Assembly: GCA_900129675.1 (NCBI GenBank)
Contig: FSRD01000001.1
Location: 3,895,501 to 3,959,500, forward strand
Direction of reading: 5' to 3'
Length of the DNA stretch: 64,000 bases
Source: Bradyrhizobium erythrophlei
GTDB taxonomy: Bacteria; Pseudomonadota; Alphaproteobacteria; Rhizobiales; Xanthobacteraceae
Shown piece by piece: positions 51,195 to 59,419 of the stretch (position 1 is its first letter; each line of letters begins with the position of its first letter). A program made the position numbers and the translations under genes. The notes beneath the pieces were generated by a model, which was not told the origin of the DNA, made no database searches, and was given only the letters and a program-made list of their open reading frames with translations.

Positions 51195-51209
51195 TTAGAA
51201 GCGTTCTAA
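51195..51209. promoter_or_regulatory. Iron-control (ICE/Irr-type) palindrome upstream of bfr
   Basis: TTAGAA-GCG-TTCTAA is a perfect 6-bp-arm palindrome 45 bases before the bacterioferritin start. Irr-binding ICE motifs of Bradyrhizobium and relatives have this form (TTAGAAN3TTCTAA), and Irr represses bfr under iron limitation. The match is seen directly; the regulator is inferred. Confidence 0.75.
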
Positions 51210-51253
51210 ATGAATATTCAGGCCGGTTTTGGCCTCAAAACCCGGAGTGCACC

Positions 51254-51739
51254 ATGCAGGGCGACCCAAAAGTCATCGATTATCTCAACAAGGGCCTGCG
51301 CAGCGAGCTCACCGCCATCAGCCAGTATTGGCTGCATTACCGGCTCCTGAACAATTGGGGCCTTTTGGAAATGGCCAAGGTATGGCGCAAGGAATCCATC
51401 GAGGAGATGGAGCACGCCGACAAGTTCACCGACCGGATCCTGTTTCTCGACGGCTTCCCCAACATGCAGGTGCTCGATCCCTTGCGCATCGGCCAGAACG
51501 TCAAGGAAATCATCCAATGCGATCTGGACTCGGAGATCGCCGCGCGCGCGCTCTACCAGGAAGGCGCGACCTACTCCCATGGCGTCAAGGATTACGTCTC
51601 GCGTGATCTGTTCGAAAGCCTGATGAAGGACGAGGAGCATCACATCGACTTCCTCGAAACCCAGCTCGATCTGATCAAGCGCATCGGGCTCGAGCTCTAC
51701 ACCCAGAAGCACGTCGGCGGGCTCGAGAGCGAGCACTAG
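51254..51739 (+). CDS. bfr: Bacterioferritin
   Basis: A 161-residue iron-storage subunit: KVIDYLNKGLRSELTAISQY with ferroxidase Glu18, SIEEMEHADKFTDRILFLDG with Glu51, haem-ligand Met52 and His54, LDSEIAARALYQEG, and MKDEEHHIDFLETQLDLI with Glu and His ligands. Twenty-four subunits form a shell that oxidises and stores iron, with haem between subunit pairs. The start is MQGDPKVID. It is probably under Irr control through the palindrome at 51195, and works with bfd. Confidence 0.95.
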   Translation: MQGDPKVIDYLNKGLRSELTAISQYWLHYRLLNNWGLLEMAKVWRKESIEEMEHADKFTDRILFLDGFPNMQVLDPLRIGQNVKEIIQCDLDSEIAARALYQEGATYSHGVKDYVSRDLFESLMKDEEHHIDFLETQLDLIKRIGLELYTQKHVGGLESEH

Positions 51740-51762
51740 AAGTTCATGCAACGCCCAATGCT

Positions 51763-51868
51763 GTCATCGCCCGCGAAAGCGGGCGATCCAGTATTCCAGA
51801 GACGTCAGTGATTGAGCCGAAAAGCCGCGGCGGACTGGATCCCCCGCTTTCGCGTGGGAATGACGACC
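51763..51868. repeat. Palindromic intergenic repeat
   Basis: GTCATCGCCCGCGAAAGCGG GCGATCCAGT at the left is mirrored by ACTGGATCCCCCGCTTTCGC GTGGGAATGAC at the right, with ~40 bp between. The inner CGCCCGC-GAAA-GCGGGCG (51768-51785) is a hairpin right after bfr and may act as its terminator. This unit is of the dispersed-repeat type common in Bradyrhizobium intergenic DNA. Confidence 0.75.
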
Positions 51869-51896
51869 AGCTTTGGAGCCGCGGGGAATTGCGCTC

Positions 51897-52502
51897 TCAC
51901 AGCTGTGTCTTGTAACGCGCCTCGACCACGGCCTGCTCTTCCGGCTCGCCGAGATGGGTCTGGTCGTGGATCACCTGGCTGATGCTGGGCATGACCGCGC
52001 GTTCGACCCGCGTATCCGCCGACCACAATTTTGAGCGCATCAGCGCCTTGCCGCAGTGGAAATAGGCCTCGTGCACGTCGATCCGCAACACCGCGCGCGG
52101 CGGTTTGCCGAACTCCACCATCGACGCCAGCAGGTCTGGATCCGCCGACACCTTGCCCTTGCCGCCGACGCGCAGCGTCTCGTCGATCCCGGGCACGAAG
52201 AAGATCAACTGCACGAAGCCGCTTCCCTCGACGATGTTGCGAAAACTGTCGATGCGGTTGTTGCCGGAACGATCCGGCATCAATAGCGCGTTCGGCCCGC
52301 CGACGTGGACAAAGCCGGGATTGCCGCCGCGCGGCGAAGCATCGACGCTGCCATCGGAGCCCGACGTCGCAAGCACGCAGAACGGTGACATCGCGATAAA
52401 GTTTTTCGCATGGACGTCGATTTCCGGCCGCGCCTTCGCGATCACGCGCTCGGTGGGTTTTGGATAGATCGAGGCAAGGTCGCTGGCGGCAAGATCGGTC
52501 AA
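51897..52502 (-). CDS. PPOX-class FMN-binding flavoprotein
   Basis: A 201-residue split-barrel protein of the MSMEG_1061-like pyridoxamine 5'-phosphate oxidase class: FIAMSPFCVLATSGSDGSVD, ASPRGGNPGFVHVGGPNALL, DRSGNNRIDSFRNI (FMN site) and ETLRVGGKGKVSADPDLLAS. A further signature is FHCGKALMRSKLW. It likely reduces or oxidises small molecules using FMN or F420-like chemistry; the substrate is unknown. Confidence 0.88.
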   Translation of the reverse strand: MTDLAASDLASIYPKPTERVIAKARPEIDVHAKNFIAMSPFCVLATSGSDGSVDASPRGGNPGFVHVGGPNALLMPDRSGNNRIDSFRNIVEGSGFVQLIFFVPGIDETLRVGGKGKVSADPDLLASMVEFGKPPRAVLRIDVHEAYFHCGKALMRSKLWSADTRVERAVMPSISQVIHDQTHLGEPEEQAVVEARYKTQL

Positions 52503-52568
52503 GGAAGGCCTCCGGTCAGGTTTGGGTCAGAGTATCATCGTGCGCCGCGGGCGTCATCTCGACGCCAT

Positions 52569-52922
52569 CTAAACCGCGTCCGCGGGCACGAAACAGCTGA
52601 TGATGATGGTGCCGCGATGGTGCACGTACCACACCACGGCTTCGCCGACCGGATTGCCGCGATCGCGGATGATGGCGCGCTCGGGCACCGCCATCCACTG
52701 GCCCTCGATCGGAACCCAATAGGCGCCGTCGCGGAAATCATATTCGGTCTTATGGCCGTCGGAGATATCGCAACACGGCACGCCGTTCGGCGCCATTACG
52801 CTCTTGAACCAGGCGCGGATGTCGGGCGGCACGTCCTCGTATTGACCATTGTCGAAGGCGATCGCCGCGTTTCCCAGCGTGGACAGACAGGCAAGCAAAA
52901 CGAGATGTGCCAGTCTTCGCAT
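52569..52922 (-). CDS. Small exported protein
   Basis: A 117-residue protein with a clear signal peptide (MRRLAHLVLLACLSTLGNAA, cut near AIA) and GGAGG before the ATG. The mature part, DIRAWFKSVMAPNGVPCCDI and DGAYWVPIEGQWMAVPERAI, then WYVHHRGTIIISCFVP, has conserved Cys pairs. It is a common exported protein in Bradyrhizobium with no known function. Confidence 0.8.
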   Translation of the reverse strand: MRRLAHLVLLACLSTLGNAAIAFDNGQYEDVPPDIRAWFKSVMAPNGVPCCDISDGHKTEYDFRDGAYWVPIEGQWMAVPERAIIRDRGNPVGEAVVWYVHHRGTIIISCFVPADAV

Positions 52923-53068
52923 TCGATCCTCCACATTGCCGCATCGTCGGGCGCCGCGTCGCGCGTCATGACGAGGAATCCGGAATGCGATTAGGCCCGA
53001 GCCGGGATGCGGATGCACGCTCAAAAAATGAGCGCCGCGGCCAATGAAAAATTGATGCGGCGCGAAAA

Positions 53069-53266
53069 TCAGGCCTTGCTCTTCGCGCGCGGCTTCGCGA
53101 GCGATTGGGGCGCAATGTTCTGCCACGCCATGGTCAGCGCGCCCAGCGTCACCGGACCGGCCTTCGCAAGCCGCACATTGGTGCTGCCGCCTCTGCCCCA
53201 TCCGCCCGGCACTGGACGGAAGATTTCAGGCTCGGCCTCGACGCGGCGGAAACGCTGTTGCGACAT
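53069..53266 (-). CDS. Small conserved protein (MmcQ/YjbR-tail-like)
   Basis: A 65-residue protein containing RPVPGGWGRGGSTNVRLAKA then LTMAWQNIAPQSLA. The GWG.GG.T.V.L..A ...A...A W....APK.L pattern resembles the C-terminal region of MmcQ/YjbR proteins, but as a stand-alone small protein. Function unknown; the start is fairly secure from composition only. Confidence 0.6.
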   Translation of the reverse strand: MSQQRFRRVEAEPEIFRPVPGGWGRGGSTNVRLAKAGPVTLGALTMAWQNIAPQSLAKPRAKSKA

Positions 53267-53293
53267 TGTGTGCTCAGCTCGGGTCGCGTCGGC

Positions 53294-54355
53294 TCACATC
53301 GTCCGCTGCGGCGCGGTCTGCAGCAATTCCTGCAGCTGGCGGCTGTAGAATCTGGCGTTGCCGGTGGTGAGATGGCCGCGCGTCTCGGTGCTGGCGGGGA
53401 TCAGATAGAGCTTGCCGTTCTTGATGCGCTTGATCGCCGCGTCGGTGACGCCGGTTTCCGGCGGATTGCGTTCGTCGTCGGCGGCGTTGATCGCCAGCAA
53501 CGTGGCCGCGATCTTCTCCATCCCGGCGGACGGATCGTAGTCGTGCGAGGCTTCCCACTGATAGATGTAGTCGTTGGCATCCGCGGTGACGGCAGCAGCC
53601 AGCCGTTCGTCGACCATCTTGTCGGCCTGGGCCGCCGTCGGCGCCAGCGTCTGATAGCCGAGCGTACCGCCGCCGGTCGCAATGCCGTAGGCGTTGATGG
53701 CGTATTTCATCATCCGCGGCTGCGCGGTGTAGTTGCCTGAGTTGTAGTCGGGGTCGTTGCGGATGGTCTCGAGCATCATCCGCCGCAGCATCCAGTTGCG
53801 GGCCGCCATCGCGGTCGGCTGCGACGCCATCGGCACCAGCGCATCCATCATGTGCGGATAGCGCACGCCCCAGATCCAGGTATGCATGCCGCCCATCGAA
53901 TTGCCGATCACGAGCCGCAAATGCTTGACGCCGAGGCCTTCGGTGACCAGGCGGTAATGCGCATCAACCATGTCGTTATAATCGTACTTCGGAAAAGCCG
54001 TCTTCATGCCATCGGACGGTTTTGACGATTTGCCGTGGCCGATGCCGTCCGGGATGATGATGTAATATTTCGACGCATCGAGCGGCTGGCCGGGCCCGAA
54101 CAACTGGCCGGCGAATTCCGCCGTCAGCATCCGCGACGCATCGCCGCCCGAACCGTGCAGCACCAGCACCGGCTGGCCGGTGGGTTCGCCCACGGTCGTA
54201 TAATGCAGCCGCAACTCCGGCATGGTCTCGCCGGTGTGGAACTTGAAATCCCGGGCGATCCAGTCGCCCTGCTTCGGCGCCGGATAATCGGCCGCGACGG
54301 CGGCGAACGATGTCAAAATAAATGCGGCGCACAGCGCCGCCCGCAGCAATTCCAT
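53294..54355 (-). CDS. Exported alpha/beta hydrolase (MetX-like fold)
   Basis: A 353-residue protein with a signal peptide (LRAALCAAFILTSFAAVAAD) and GGGAGA before the ATG. The hydrolase core has PVLVLHGSGGDASRML (oxyanion region), IIIPDGIGHGKSSKP, LRLVIGNSMGGMHTWIWGVR (nucleophile Ser in GNSMGG), a late Asp region and a His near STETRGHLTTGNA. It resembles homoserine acetyltransferase-type hydrolases but is exported, so it is more likely an esterase or amidase. The coding frame extends upstream but the earlier part is not protein-like. Confidence 0.88.
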   Translation of the reverse strand: MELLRAALCAAFILTSFAAVAADYPAPKQGDWIARDFKFHTGETMPELRLHYTTVGEPTGQPVLVLHGSGGDASRMLTAEFAGQLFGPGQPLDASKYYIIIPDGIGHGKSSKPSDGMKTAFPKYDYNDMVDAHYRLVTEGLGVKHLRLVIGNSMGGMHTWIWGVRYPHMMDALVPMASQPTAMAARNWMLRRMMLETIRNDPDYNSGNYTAQPRMMKYAINAYGIATGGGTLGYQTLAPTAAQADKMVDERLAAAVTADANDYIYQWEASHDYDPSAGMEKIAATLLAINAADDERNPPETGVTDAAIKRIKNGKLYLIPASTETRGHLTTGNARFYSRQLQELLQTAPQRTM

Positions 54356-54494
54356 GACGTGTCTCCCGGTGCATCGGCCGCCTTGCCGTGGCGGCTTGGG
54401 GACAAGCCTAGCATGTCGGGAAAACAGAGCCGAGAACGAAGCATTGGCGGACCTGCGGAAAATTTTTGGAAAGGTGCAACCGGAGCGGGGAATA

Positions 54495-54740
54495 TTACGC
54501 CTTGTCCTCGACGTTAGTCTCCGGGCGGTCGTTGCCGGCGGCGGTCTCGGTGTGCCATTTGCCGTCCGCGGTCTCGTATTCGATCGCTTCGGTGCGGCCG
54601 GGCACGCGCTGCTCGGCGGCCACGCGTCGGGCGGCAGCCAGTGCCGCGGCGTGTGTCGCGAACGGTTCCGAGAACACCCCATCAACGGTGTAGGCCCAGC
54701 CGCCGTCGTGCTCGACGATCTTGTAGGTGACATGGCTCAT
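54495..54740 (-). CDS. DUF2188-like small protein
   Basis: An 81-residue protein, MSHVTYKIVEHDGGWAYTVD then GVFSEPFATHAAALAAARRV. The YKIVEHDGGWAY..D....FATHA.A..AA pattern is DUF2188, a short strand-strand-helix domain. GGAAGCGAG precedes the ATG. Function unknown; it is widespread in rhizobia. Confidence 0.8.
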   Translation of the reverse strand: MSHVTYKIVEHDGGWAYTVDGVFSEPFATHAAALAAARRVAAEQRVPGRTEAIEYETADGKWHTETAAGNDRPETNVEDKA

Positions 54741-54884
54741 CGGGGAACTCGCTTCCTGGTACTGGAAACCGGGGTGAACGCACGGCCTATTCTATGACAG
54801 AATAGGCCAGGATGTAGCAATTTGCATGGGCTGATCGTCCTTGGGAAAGCGATCCGCCCGCCGCCCGGGCTTCAGGAGAATACC

Positions 54885-55151
54885 ATGTGCCGCAACATCA
54901 AGACGTTGTTCAATTTCGAACCGCCGGCGACGCCGGCCGAAATCCATGCCTCGGCGCTGCAGTTCGTGCGCAAGCTTTCCGGGTTCAATTCACCGTCCCA
55001 GGCCAATGCCGAAGCGTTCAACCGTGCCGTTTCCGAGGTCTCCGATTCCGCCCGGCGTTTGCTGGCGTCGCTTCAGACCAATGCGCCGGCGCGAGATCGC
55101 GAGGTCGAGGCCGAGAAGGCGCGGGAGCGGTCGCGGGCGAGATTCGGATGA
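54885..55151 (+). CDS. DUF2277 protein
   Basis: An 88-residue protein: MCRNIKTLFNFEPPATPAEI then HASALQFVRKLSGFNSPSQA, ending in a charged helix. The MCRNIK.L.NFEPPAT..E ..A.LQFVRK.SG....S opening is diagnostic of DUF2277. GGAGAA lies six bases before the ATG. Function unknown. Confidence 0.9.
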   Translation: MCRNIKTLFNFEPPATPAEIHASALQFVRKLSGFNSPSQANAEAFNRAVSEVSDSARRLLASLQTNAPARDREVEAEKARERSRARFG

Positions 55152-55352
55152 CGCGCCTCTTTGCGGTGACTGCCGGGTCGATCCCGGCTTGCTGATCGTC
55201 TTGCCGGAAGGATGCTGGCATCGCGACGCAACGCAACGGCGCGATGACATCCAGGCTCCGAAATTTCTCCGCGCTCAACGTGACGTATCTCACAGTACGG
55301 CTCGGCGCTGGCGTGCATGATGGCATCTCGTCGCAGCCATCGGAGAAGCGCC

Positions 55353-55595
55353 ATGAACCGGACAACCCAGCTCAAACTGTGCTCGCTCGTCTTCGCGGTA
55401 ATGTGGACCGGCTGGATGCTGTGGGTGAACGAACCGGTCGATCGCGCCAACATCGTCATGCTGGTCGTCTGCGGCGCTCTCGCGGGCTCGGCGTGGTACT
55501 ACGCCATGCGCTGGTTACTTCAATTGATCCGCCTGTTGCCGCCGCACGATGGTCCCGTTAAGCCGGCACAATGGCGCCGCGCCCATCGCTGTTAG
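55353..55595 (+). CDS. Small two-helix membrane protein
   Basis: An 80-residue protein with two membrane helices (LKLCSLVFAVMWTGWMLWV, IVMLVVCGALAGSAWYYAM) and a basic C-terminus. GGAGAAG lies before the ATG. No family recognised. The end is close to the convergent collagen-like gene. Confidence 0.7.
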   Translation: MNRTTQLKLCSLVFAVMWTGWMLWVNEPVDRANIVMLVVCGALAGSAWYYAMRWLLQLIRLLPPHDGPVKPAQWRRAHRC

Positions 55596-55651
55596 GTTCG
55601 TGGCGGGAAGTCGGCAGGGTCCGCAACGCCGCGTCGCATCCGCAAGCGCGC

Positions 55652-56179
55652 CTATTTCTTGTCCTTGCGCCGGTGCTTCTTCTTTTTCTTGCGATCGCCG
55701 TCGTCATCTTCCGAATCCCCGGAGGCGTCGTCGATAGGCTCGGCCGCCGCCAGCGCCTCGCGTACGGCGGCTTCGCGTTCGGCGGCCTCAAGCTCGCGCA
55801 TGCGCCGGTGATCTTCCCAGGCATCGAACACCAGGTGCAGCCACGGCATGATCTGTTCGATCGACGGCAATTGGCCGGGCGGACCGGCCTCGCCGCGCGG
55901 GCCGGCCGGGCCTTGCGGCCCGGGCTTGCCCTGCGGGCCGGCTTCGCCTCGTGCGCCTTGCGGGCCGGGTTTTCCTTGCGGGCCGGGCTTGCCTTGTGGG
56001 CCGGGCGCGCCCTGCGGACCGGCCTTGCCCTGCGGCCCCGGTTTGCCGCGCGCGCCATCGGGGCCGCGTTTTCCAGGATGACCCTGGGGTCCCGGACGCC
56101 CCGGTTCGCCCGCACGGCCGCGCGGGCCTTGCGGTCCCGCTCGTCCCTGCCGGGTTGATGTGTCGTCGGCCAATGACAT
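55652..56179 (-). CDS. Collagen-like triple-helix repeat protein
   Basis: A 175-residue protein: a short N-terminus (MSLADDTSTRQ), then about 29 Gly-X-Y triplets (GPQGKPGPQGKAGPQGAPGP type, residues ~13-100), a helical segment (SIEQIMPWLHLVFDAWEDHR) and a long charged tail ending in a Lys/Arg-rich stretch (DRKKKKKHRRKDKK). There is no signal peptide. Bacterial collagen-like proteins form stable triple helices; the helical part may trimerise it. The repeat DNA could change length by slippage. Confidence 0.85.
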   Translation of the reverse strand: MSLADDTSTRQGRAGPQGPRGRAGEPGRPGPQGHPGKRGPDGARGKPGPQGKAGPQGAPGPQGKPGPQGKPGPQGARGEAGPQGKPGPQGPAGPRGEAGPPGQLPSIEQIMPWLHLVFDAWEDHRRMRELEAAEREAAVREALAAAEPIDDASGDSEDDDGDRKKKKKHRRKDKK

Positions 56180-56337
56180 GCTCCGCTGCGAATTGAAGCC
56201 GTTTTACCAGACGTCGGATGACGACTTCAATTGCGCGGCAGGCGCTTTTGCACGGGATCAACAGTCATCACGCGCCGACGCTGGCATGTGCGGACGTGAG
56301 CGCTTTTCGCTCGAAGCCTGCGCCGCGCCGCGGACAC

Positions 56338-57510
56338 TTATGCCGCGTCCCACGTGACCGGCAAATTGAGCAGGCCGCGAAACGCCCAGCCGCCGATCCG
56401 CACTGGCTCGCCGGGGTCGAGCCGCAAGCCCTTCAGCCGCGCGAAGATGCCGGGCAGGGCGACGTCCGCGACCATGGCGCGGGAGGCAAAGGCGCCGGCG
56501 CAGTAATGCGGGCCGGCGCCGAAGGCGATGCTCTTGGCGGTATCGCGCGTAATGTCGAAACGGTCGGGATCGCCAAAGCAGGCTTCGTCGCGATTGGCCG
56601 AGCCGAACATGAAGAACACGCGATCCTCAGGCTCGAAATCGACGCCGCCATAGGACCAGGGCTTGGCCACCCGGCGCGGTGACATCCCGATCGGCGCGAT
56701 CCAGCGCGCGTATTCCTCGAACACGTCGAGCCATGTCGCGCGGCCCTCGCGCGCCAGCGCAAGCTGGTCCGGATGCGTCAGCAGCGCCCATACCGTGCCG
56801 GAAATGGCGTCGCGCGGTTCGTTCTGCCCGCCCGAAATGGCGAGCTTGACGTTGGCGCGAATGCTTTGCATCGGCTGGCCCGCGGCCAGGAGCACGCTGA
56901 GGATCGAGCTGTTCGGGTGCTTCGTCACCACCGGAATCATGTCGTCGATCGCCGCATCGATCCCCGCGGTGGCGGCATGGCAGCGCGCCTCAACCTGGCT
57001 GTCGCCGGTGTAATTGGCGATGCCGTCGATCATCGCCTGCGACCACGCGTCCATGTCCTCAAAGCGCATGTTGGTCAGCCCGGTGACGTCCTTGAGGCAT
57101 TCGGCCGACAGCGGCAGCGCGAATGCCTTGCAGAGATCGGCGCTTCCGGCCGGCGCCAGATCGTCGAGGATACGGTCGGCGTGGGCCCTGAACTGCCTGA
57201 TCCAGGTATCGCGCACCGTGCGCGGCGATACCGCGGGAAACATCGCCGCCCGTTCCGACATATGCGCGTCGCCGTCCTTGCGCATCATGTTGTGGCCCAT
57301 CAGCACGTTCATCAGGCCCGCCGGCTGATGCGAGGAGAACACGTCGATGCGCTTCTCCTGGCTGAAGATATCGTCGCGCCGCGTGAATACGGTGGAACCG
57401 AGCTGCGGCACGAACGCGATCGGCGCCTGTTTCCGCATCCTGGCCAGATCCGGATAGGGATCGGCCCAGAACTTCTGGACGTCGATCTCGTAATGCGGCG
57501 CGTTGGACAT
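56338..57510 (-). CDS. Cytochrome P450
   Basis: A 390-residue soluble P450 starting MSNAPHYEIDVQKFWADPYP. It has the I-helix region KLAISGGQNEPRDAISGTVW (without the usual acid-alcohol pair in standard form), the K-helix ExxR in VFEEYARWIAPIG, and the haem-binding loop SIAFGAGPHYCAGAFASRAM with the Cys thiolate. The missing acid-alcohol pair (GGQNEP in place of AG.ET) is seen in some alphaproteobacterial P450s. Electrons must come from a ferredoxin partner not present here. Substrate unknown. Confidence 0.92.
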   Translation of the reverse strand: MSNAPHYEIDVQKFWADPYPDLARMRKQAPIAFVPQLGSTVFTRRDDIFSQEKRIDVFSSHQPAGLMNVLMGHNMMRKDGDAHMSERAAMFPAVSPRTVRDTWIRQFRAHADRILDDLAPAGSADLCKAFALPLSAECLKDVTGLTNMRFEDMDAWSQAMIDGIANYTGDSQVEARCHAATAGIDAAIDDMIPVVTKHPNSSILSVLLAAGQPMQSIRANVKLAISGGQNEPRDAISGTVWALLTHPDQLALAREGRATWLDVFEEYARWIAPIGMSPRRVAKPWSYGGVDFEPEDRVFFMFGSANRDEACFGDPDRFDITRDTAKSIAFGAGPHYCAGAFASRAMVADVALPGIFARLKGLRLDPGEPVRIGGWAFRGLLNLPVTWDAA

Positions 57511-57566
57511 GCGGCTGCCCCTGGGGATTCGCCCCATCCGGGACTTCCCGCCCGGCTGGCGCCAGC

Positions 57567-57818
57567 CTAATCACAATGGGCGGGCACGTCGATTCCGTCG
57601 GCCGAATACAGCCTGATCTTGTTCCGCAGGGTGCGCACCGACAGGCCGAGCACGCGCGCGGCGCGCGTCCGGTTTCCGTCGCAACGCGCCAGCGTTTGCA
57701 GCACGAGCTCGCGCTCGATCTCTTCGACGGTAGAGCCGATCAGCATTGGGACGACTTCATTGAGGGCCAGCGAAGGCGCCGGAGTTTCCGGCGCGACCAG
57801 CGTGGACGCATGTGACAT
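57567..57818 (-). CDS. Fis-type helix-turn-helix protein
   Basis: An 83-residue protein with GGGAGG five bases before the ATG. The C-terminal part, EEIERELVLQTLARCDGNRT then RAARVLGLSVRTLRNKIRLY, is the Fis/NtrC-type DNA-binding HTH (GNRT.AA..LG.S.RTLRNK). No receiver or ATPase domain is present, so it is a stand-alone DNA-binding protein of the FlbD C-terminal type. Targets unknown. Confidence 0.85.
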   Translation of the reverse strand: MSHASTLVAPETPAPSLALNEVVPMLIGSTVEEIERELVLQTLARCDGNRTRAARVLGLSVRTLRNKIRLYSADGIDVPAHCD

Positions 57819-57996
57819 TAACACCTCCCGATCAACGCCCGCTTCTGCGCTGAAGCGGAAACATCGAGAATCAACTACCCCAAGCAAGCGCGACCGTGGG
57901 CGGAGTCGGTTAACAAGTTCTTAACGCAGGGCTGAAGGGCCCATAAAGCCCGAGGAATACCCGGAATTCGCCACGATTGCCGCTCGCCACCGAACC

Positions 57997-58766
57997 TCAG
58001 ATCGTCCGGTAGCCGCCATCCACCATCACGATCGTGCCGCTGACATAGGCGGAGAGATCCGAGGCGAGGAAGATCGCGGGACCGACGATGTCCTCCGGCT
58101 TGCCGGGGCGGCCGAGCGGGGTGTGGTCCATGAAGACCTGCACCAGCGCCGGATTGCTGGCGCGCATCTTCTCGTTCAGCGGCGTTTCGATGAAACCCGG
58201 GCCGATCGCATTGACGCGCACGCCGTCCTTGGGCCGAGTTCGGCGGCGAGCGCCTTGGTGAAGCCGAGCACGCCGTGCTTCGAGGCGGTATAGGCCGGGG
58301 AACTTGGCGTGCGCAGATGCACGAACGACTGGATCGAGCCGATATTGACGATGCGTCCCTTGGCGGCGCGCAACGGCTCGAGGAACGCATGCGTGACATT
58401 GAAGACGCCGGTCAGGTTGATGGCGATGATGTCTTCCCAGTCGTTGATCACGGCTTCGGCCGCGCCCAGCATGCCGTTGCGGCGGGCGATGCCGGCATTG
58501 TTGACCAGAATCGATACTTTTCCGACCTTGTCGGCGACGTGCCTGGCCATCGCGACGCAGTCGTCGCGCCTGGTGACATCGAGGGCGAAGCTCTCGGCCT
58601 TGCCGCCGGCGTCGCGGATCTCTCTGACCACGTCGACCGCCGCTGTCTCATTCATGTCGAGCAACACGACCCGCGCGCCCTCGCCGGCATAACCTTTCGC
58701 GATCGCGCGCCCGATGCCGGAGCCCGCGCCGGTGACGACCGCGATGTGGTTCTGGAGAAGGGGCAT
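57997..58766 (-). pseudogene. Short-chain dehydrogenase/reductase with a frameshift
   Basis: Begins MPLLQNHIAVVTGAGSGIGR (TGxxxGIG cofactor motif), with LDMNETAAVDVVREIRDAGG, ILVNNAGIARRNG (NNAG), GRIVNIGSIQSFVHL (Ser) and PAYTASKHGVLGFTKALAAE (YxxxK). One missing C near 58230 shifts the frame; it then continues VRVNAIGPGFIETPLNEKMR and YVSGTIVMVDGGY. The complete protein would be ~256 residues, normal for NAD(P)-dependent SDRs. Sequencing error or recent loss. Confidence 0.88.
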
Positions 58767-58866
58767 GGGGGTTTCCTCTGTTTTGGTTTTTTGAACGTTC
58801 CAGACAAGCTAATTCAAATCTGAGGAATCTGAAACGCCCAGCCATGCTGGCGCGTTGCTATCATCC

Positions 58867-58911
58867 ATTTTCGGTGATGCCATTTTTGGTGATGCCAATT
58901 TTGGTGATGTC
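58867..58911 (+). repeat. Three 15-bp tandem repeats directly before a start codon
   Basis: ATTTTCGGTGATGCC, ATTTTTGGTGATGCC and AATTTTGGTGATGTC follow each other without a gap and the start codon ATG at 58912 comes next. Each unit contains GGTGATG, a weak Shine-Dalgarno-like core. Because the period is a multiple of three the repeats are also in frame with the gene. Confidence 0.85.
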
Positions 58912-59394
58912 ATGGATCAGCAGCTCAAGGCATGGAAATCGGCCATCGAGCGGTTCTGGTCGGCCGCGACGCCCGACTACCGCGAAGTGGCGCGACTGGC
59001 AGCAGAGATTGCGGCAGGCAGCGCGGAAGAGACGCTGCGGCAGGCGGCAGCCCAGGCGCTGCCGAGCCTGCGCAACGCATCGCTCACCACGGCGGACCAT
59101 CGCGCAAGAGAAGTCGCGCGGCGGCGGCTCAGCCTCATCAGGGATGTCCTGCACACGCTGACCGCGCCGCGGTTCGGCAAGCGCGGCCTGGCGCCAAAGA
59201 CGCTGACGCCGGAAGAGCGTTACCGCCAGATGCTCGGATTGCCGTTCGGCGTCCGGCTGGCGGCAACCGAGATTCATCAGGCCTACAAGCGCGCGGCCAA
59301 GACCATGCATCCGGATGGCGGCGGCAACGAGCGGGAGTTTCACGAGCTGTCCGCGGCGCGGGATGCGCTGATGAAGCCGCGCCAGGACCCCTAG
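58912..59394 (+). CDS. J-domain-related protein
   Basis: About 160 residues, MDQQLKAWKSAIERFWSAAT at the start, a helical middle, and a C-terminal DnaJ-like domain: EERYRQMLGLPFGVRLAATE then IHQAYKRAAKTMHPDGGGNE and REFHELSAARDALM. The HPD tripeptide of J-domains is present (MHPDGGG). It could stimulate a DnaK-type chaperone. The start is uncertain: the frame is open upstream through three 15-bp repeats (reading IFGDA/NFGDV). Confidence 0.75.
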   Translation: MDQQLKAWKSAIERFWSAATPDYREVARLAAEIAAGSAEETLRQAAAQALPSLRNASLTTADHRAREVARRRLSLIRDVLHTLTAPRFGKRGLAPKTLTPEERYRQMLGLPFGVRLAATEIHQAYKRAAKTMHPDGGGNEREFHELSAARDALMKPRQDP

Positions 59395-59419
59395 CGCCTA
59401 GCGCCTCGCGCCGCTTGCG

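Noticed and set aside
53105..53740. Plus-strand 211-codon frame antisense to the alpha/beta hydrolase
   Set aside because: The minus-strand hydrolase has a signal peptide, ribosome-binding site and catalytic motifs; the antisense frame has none.
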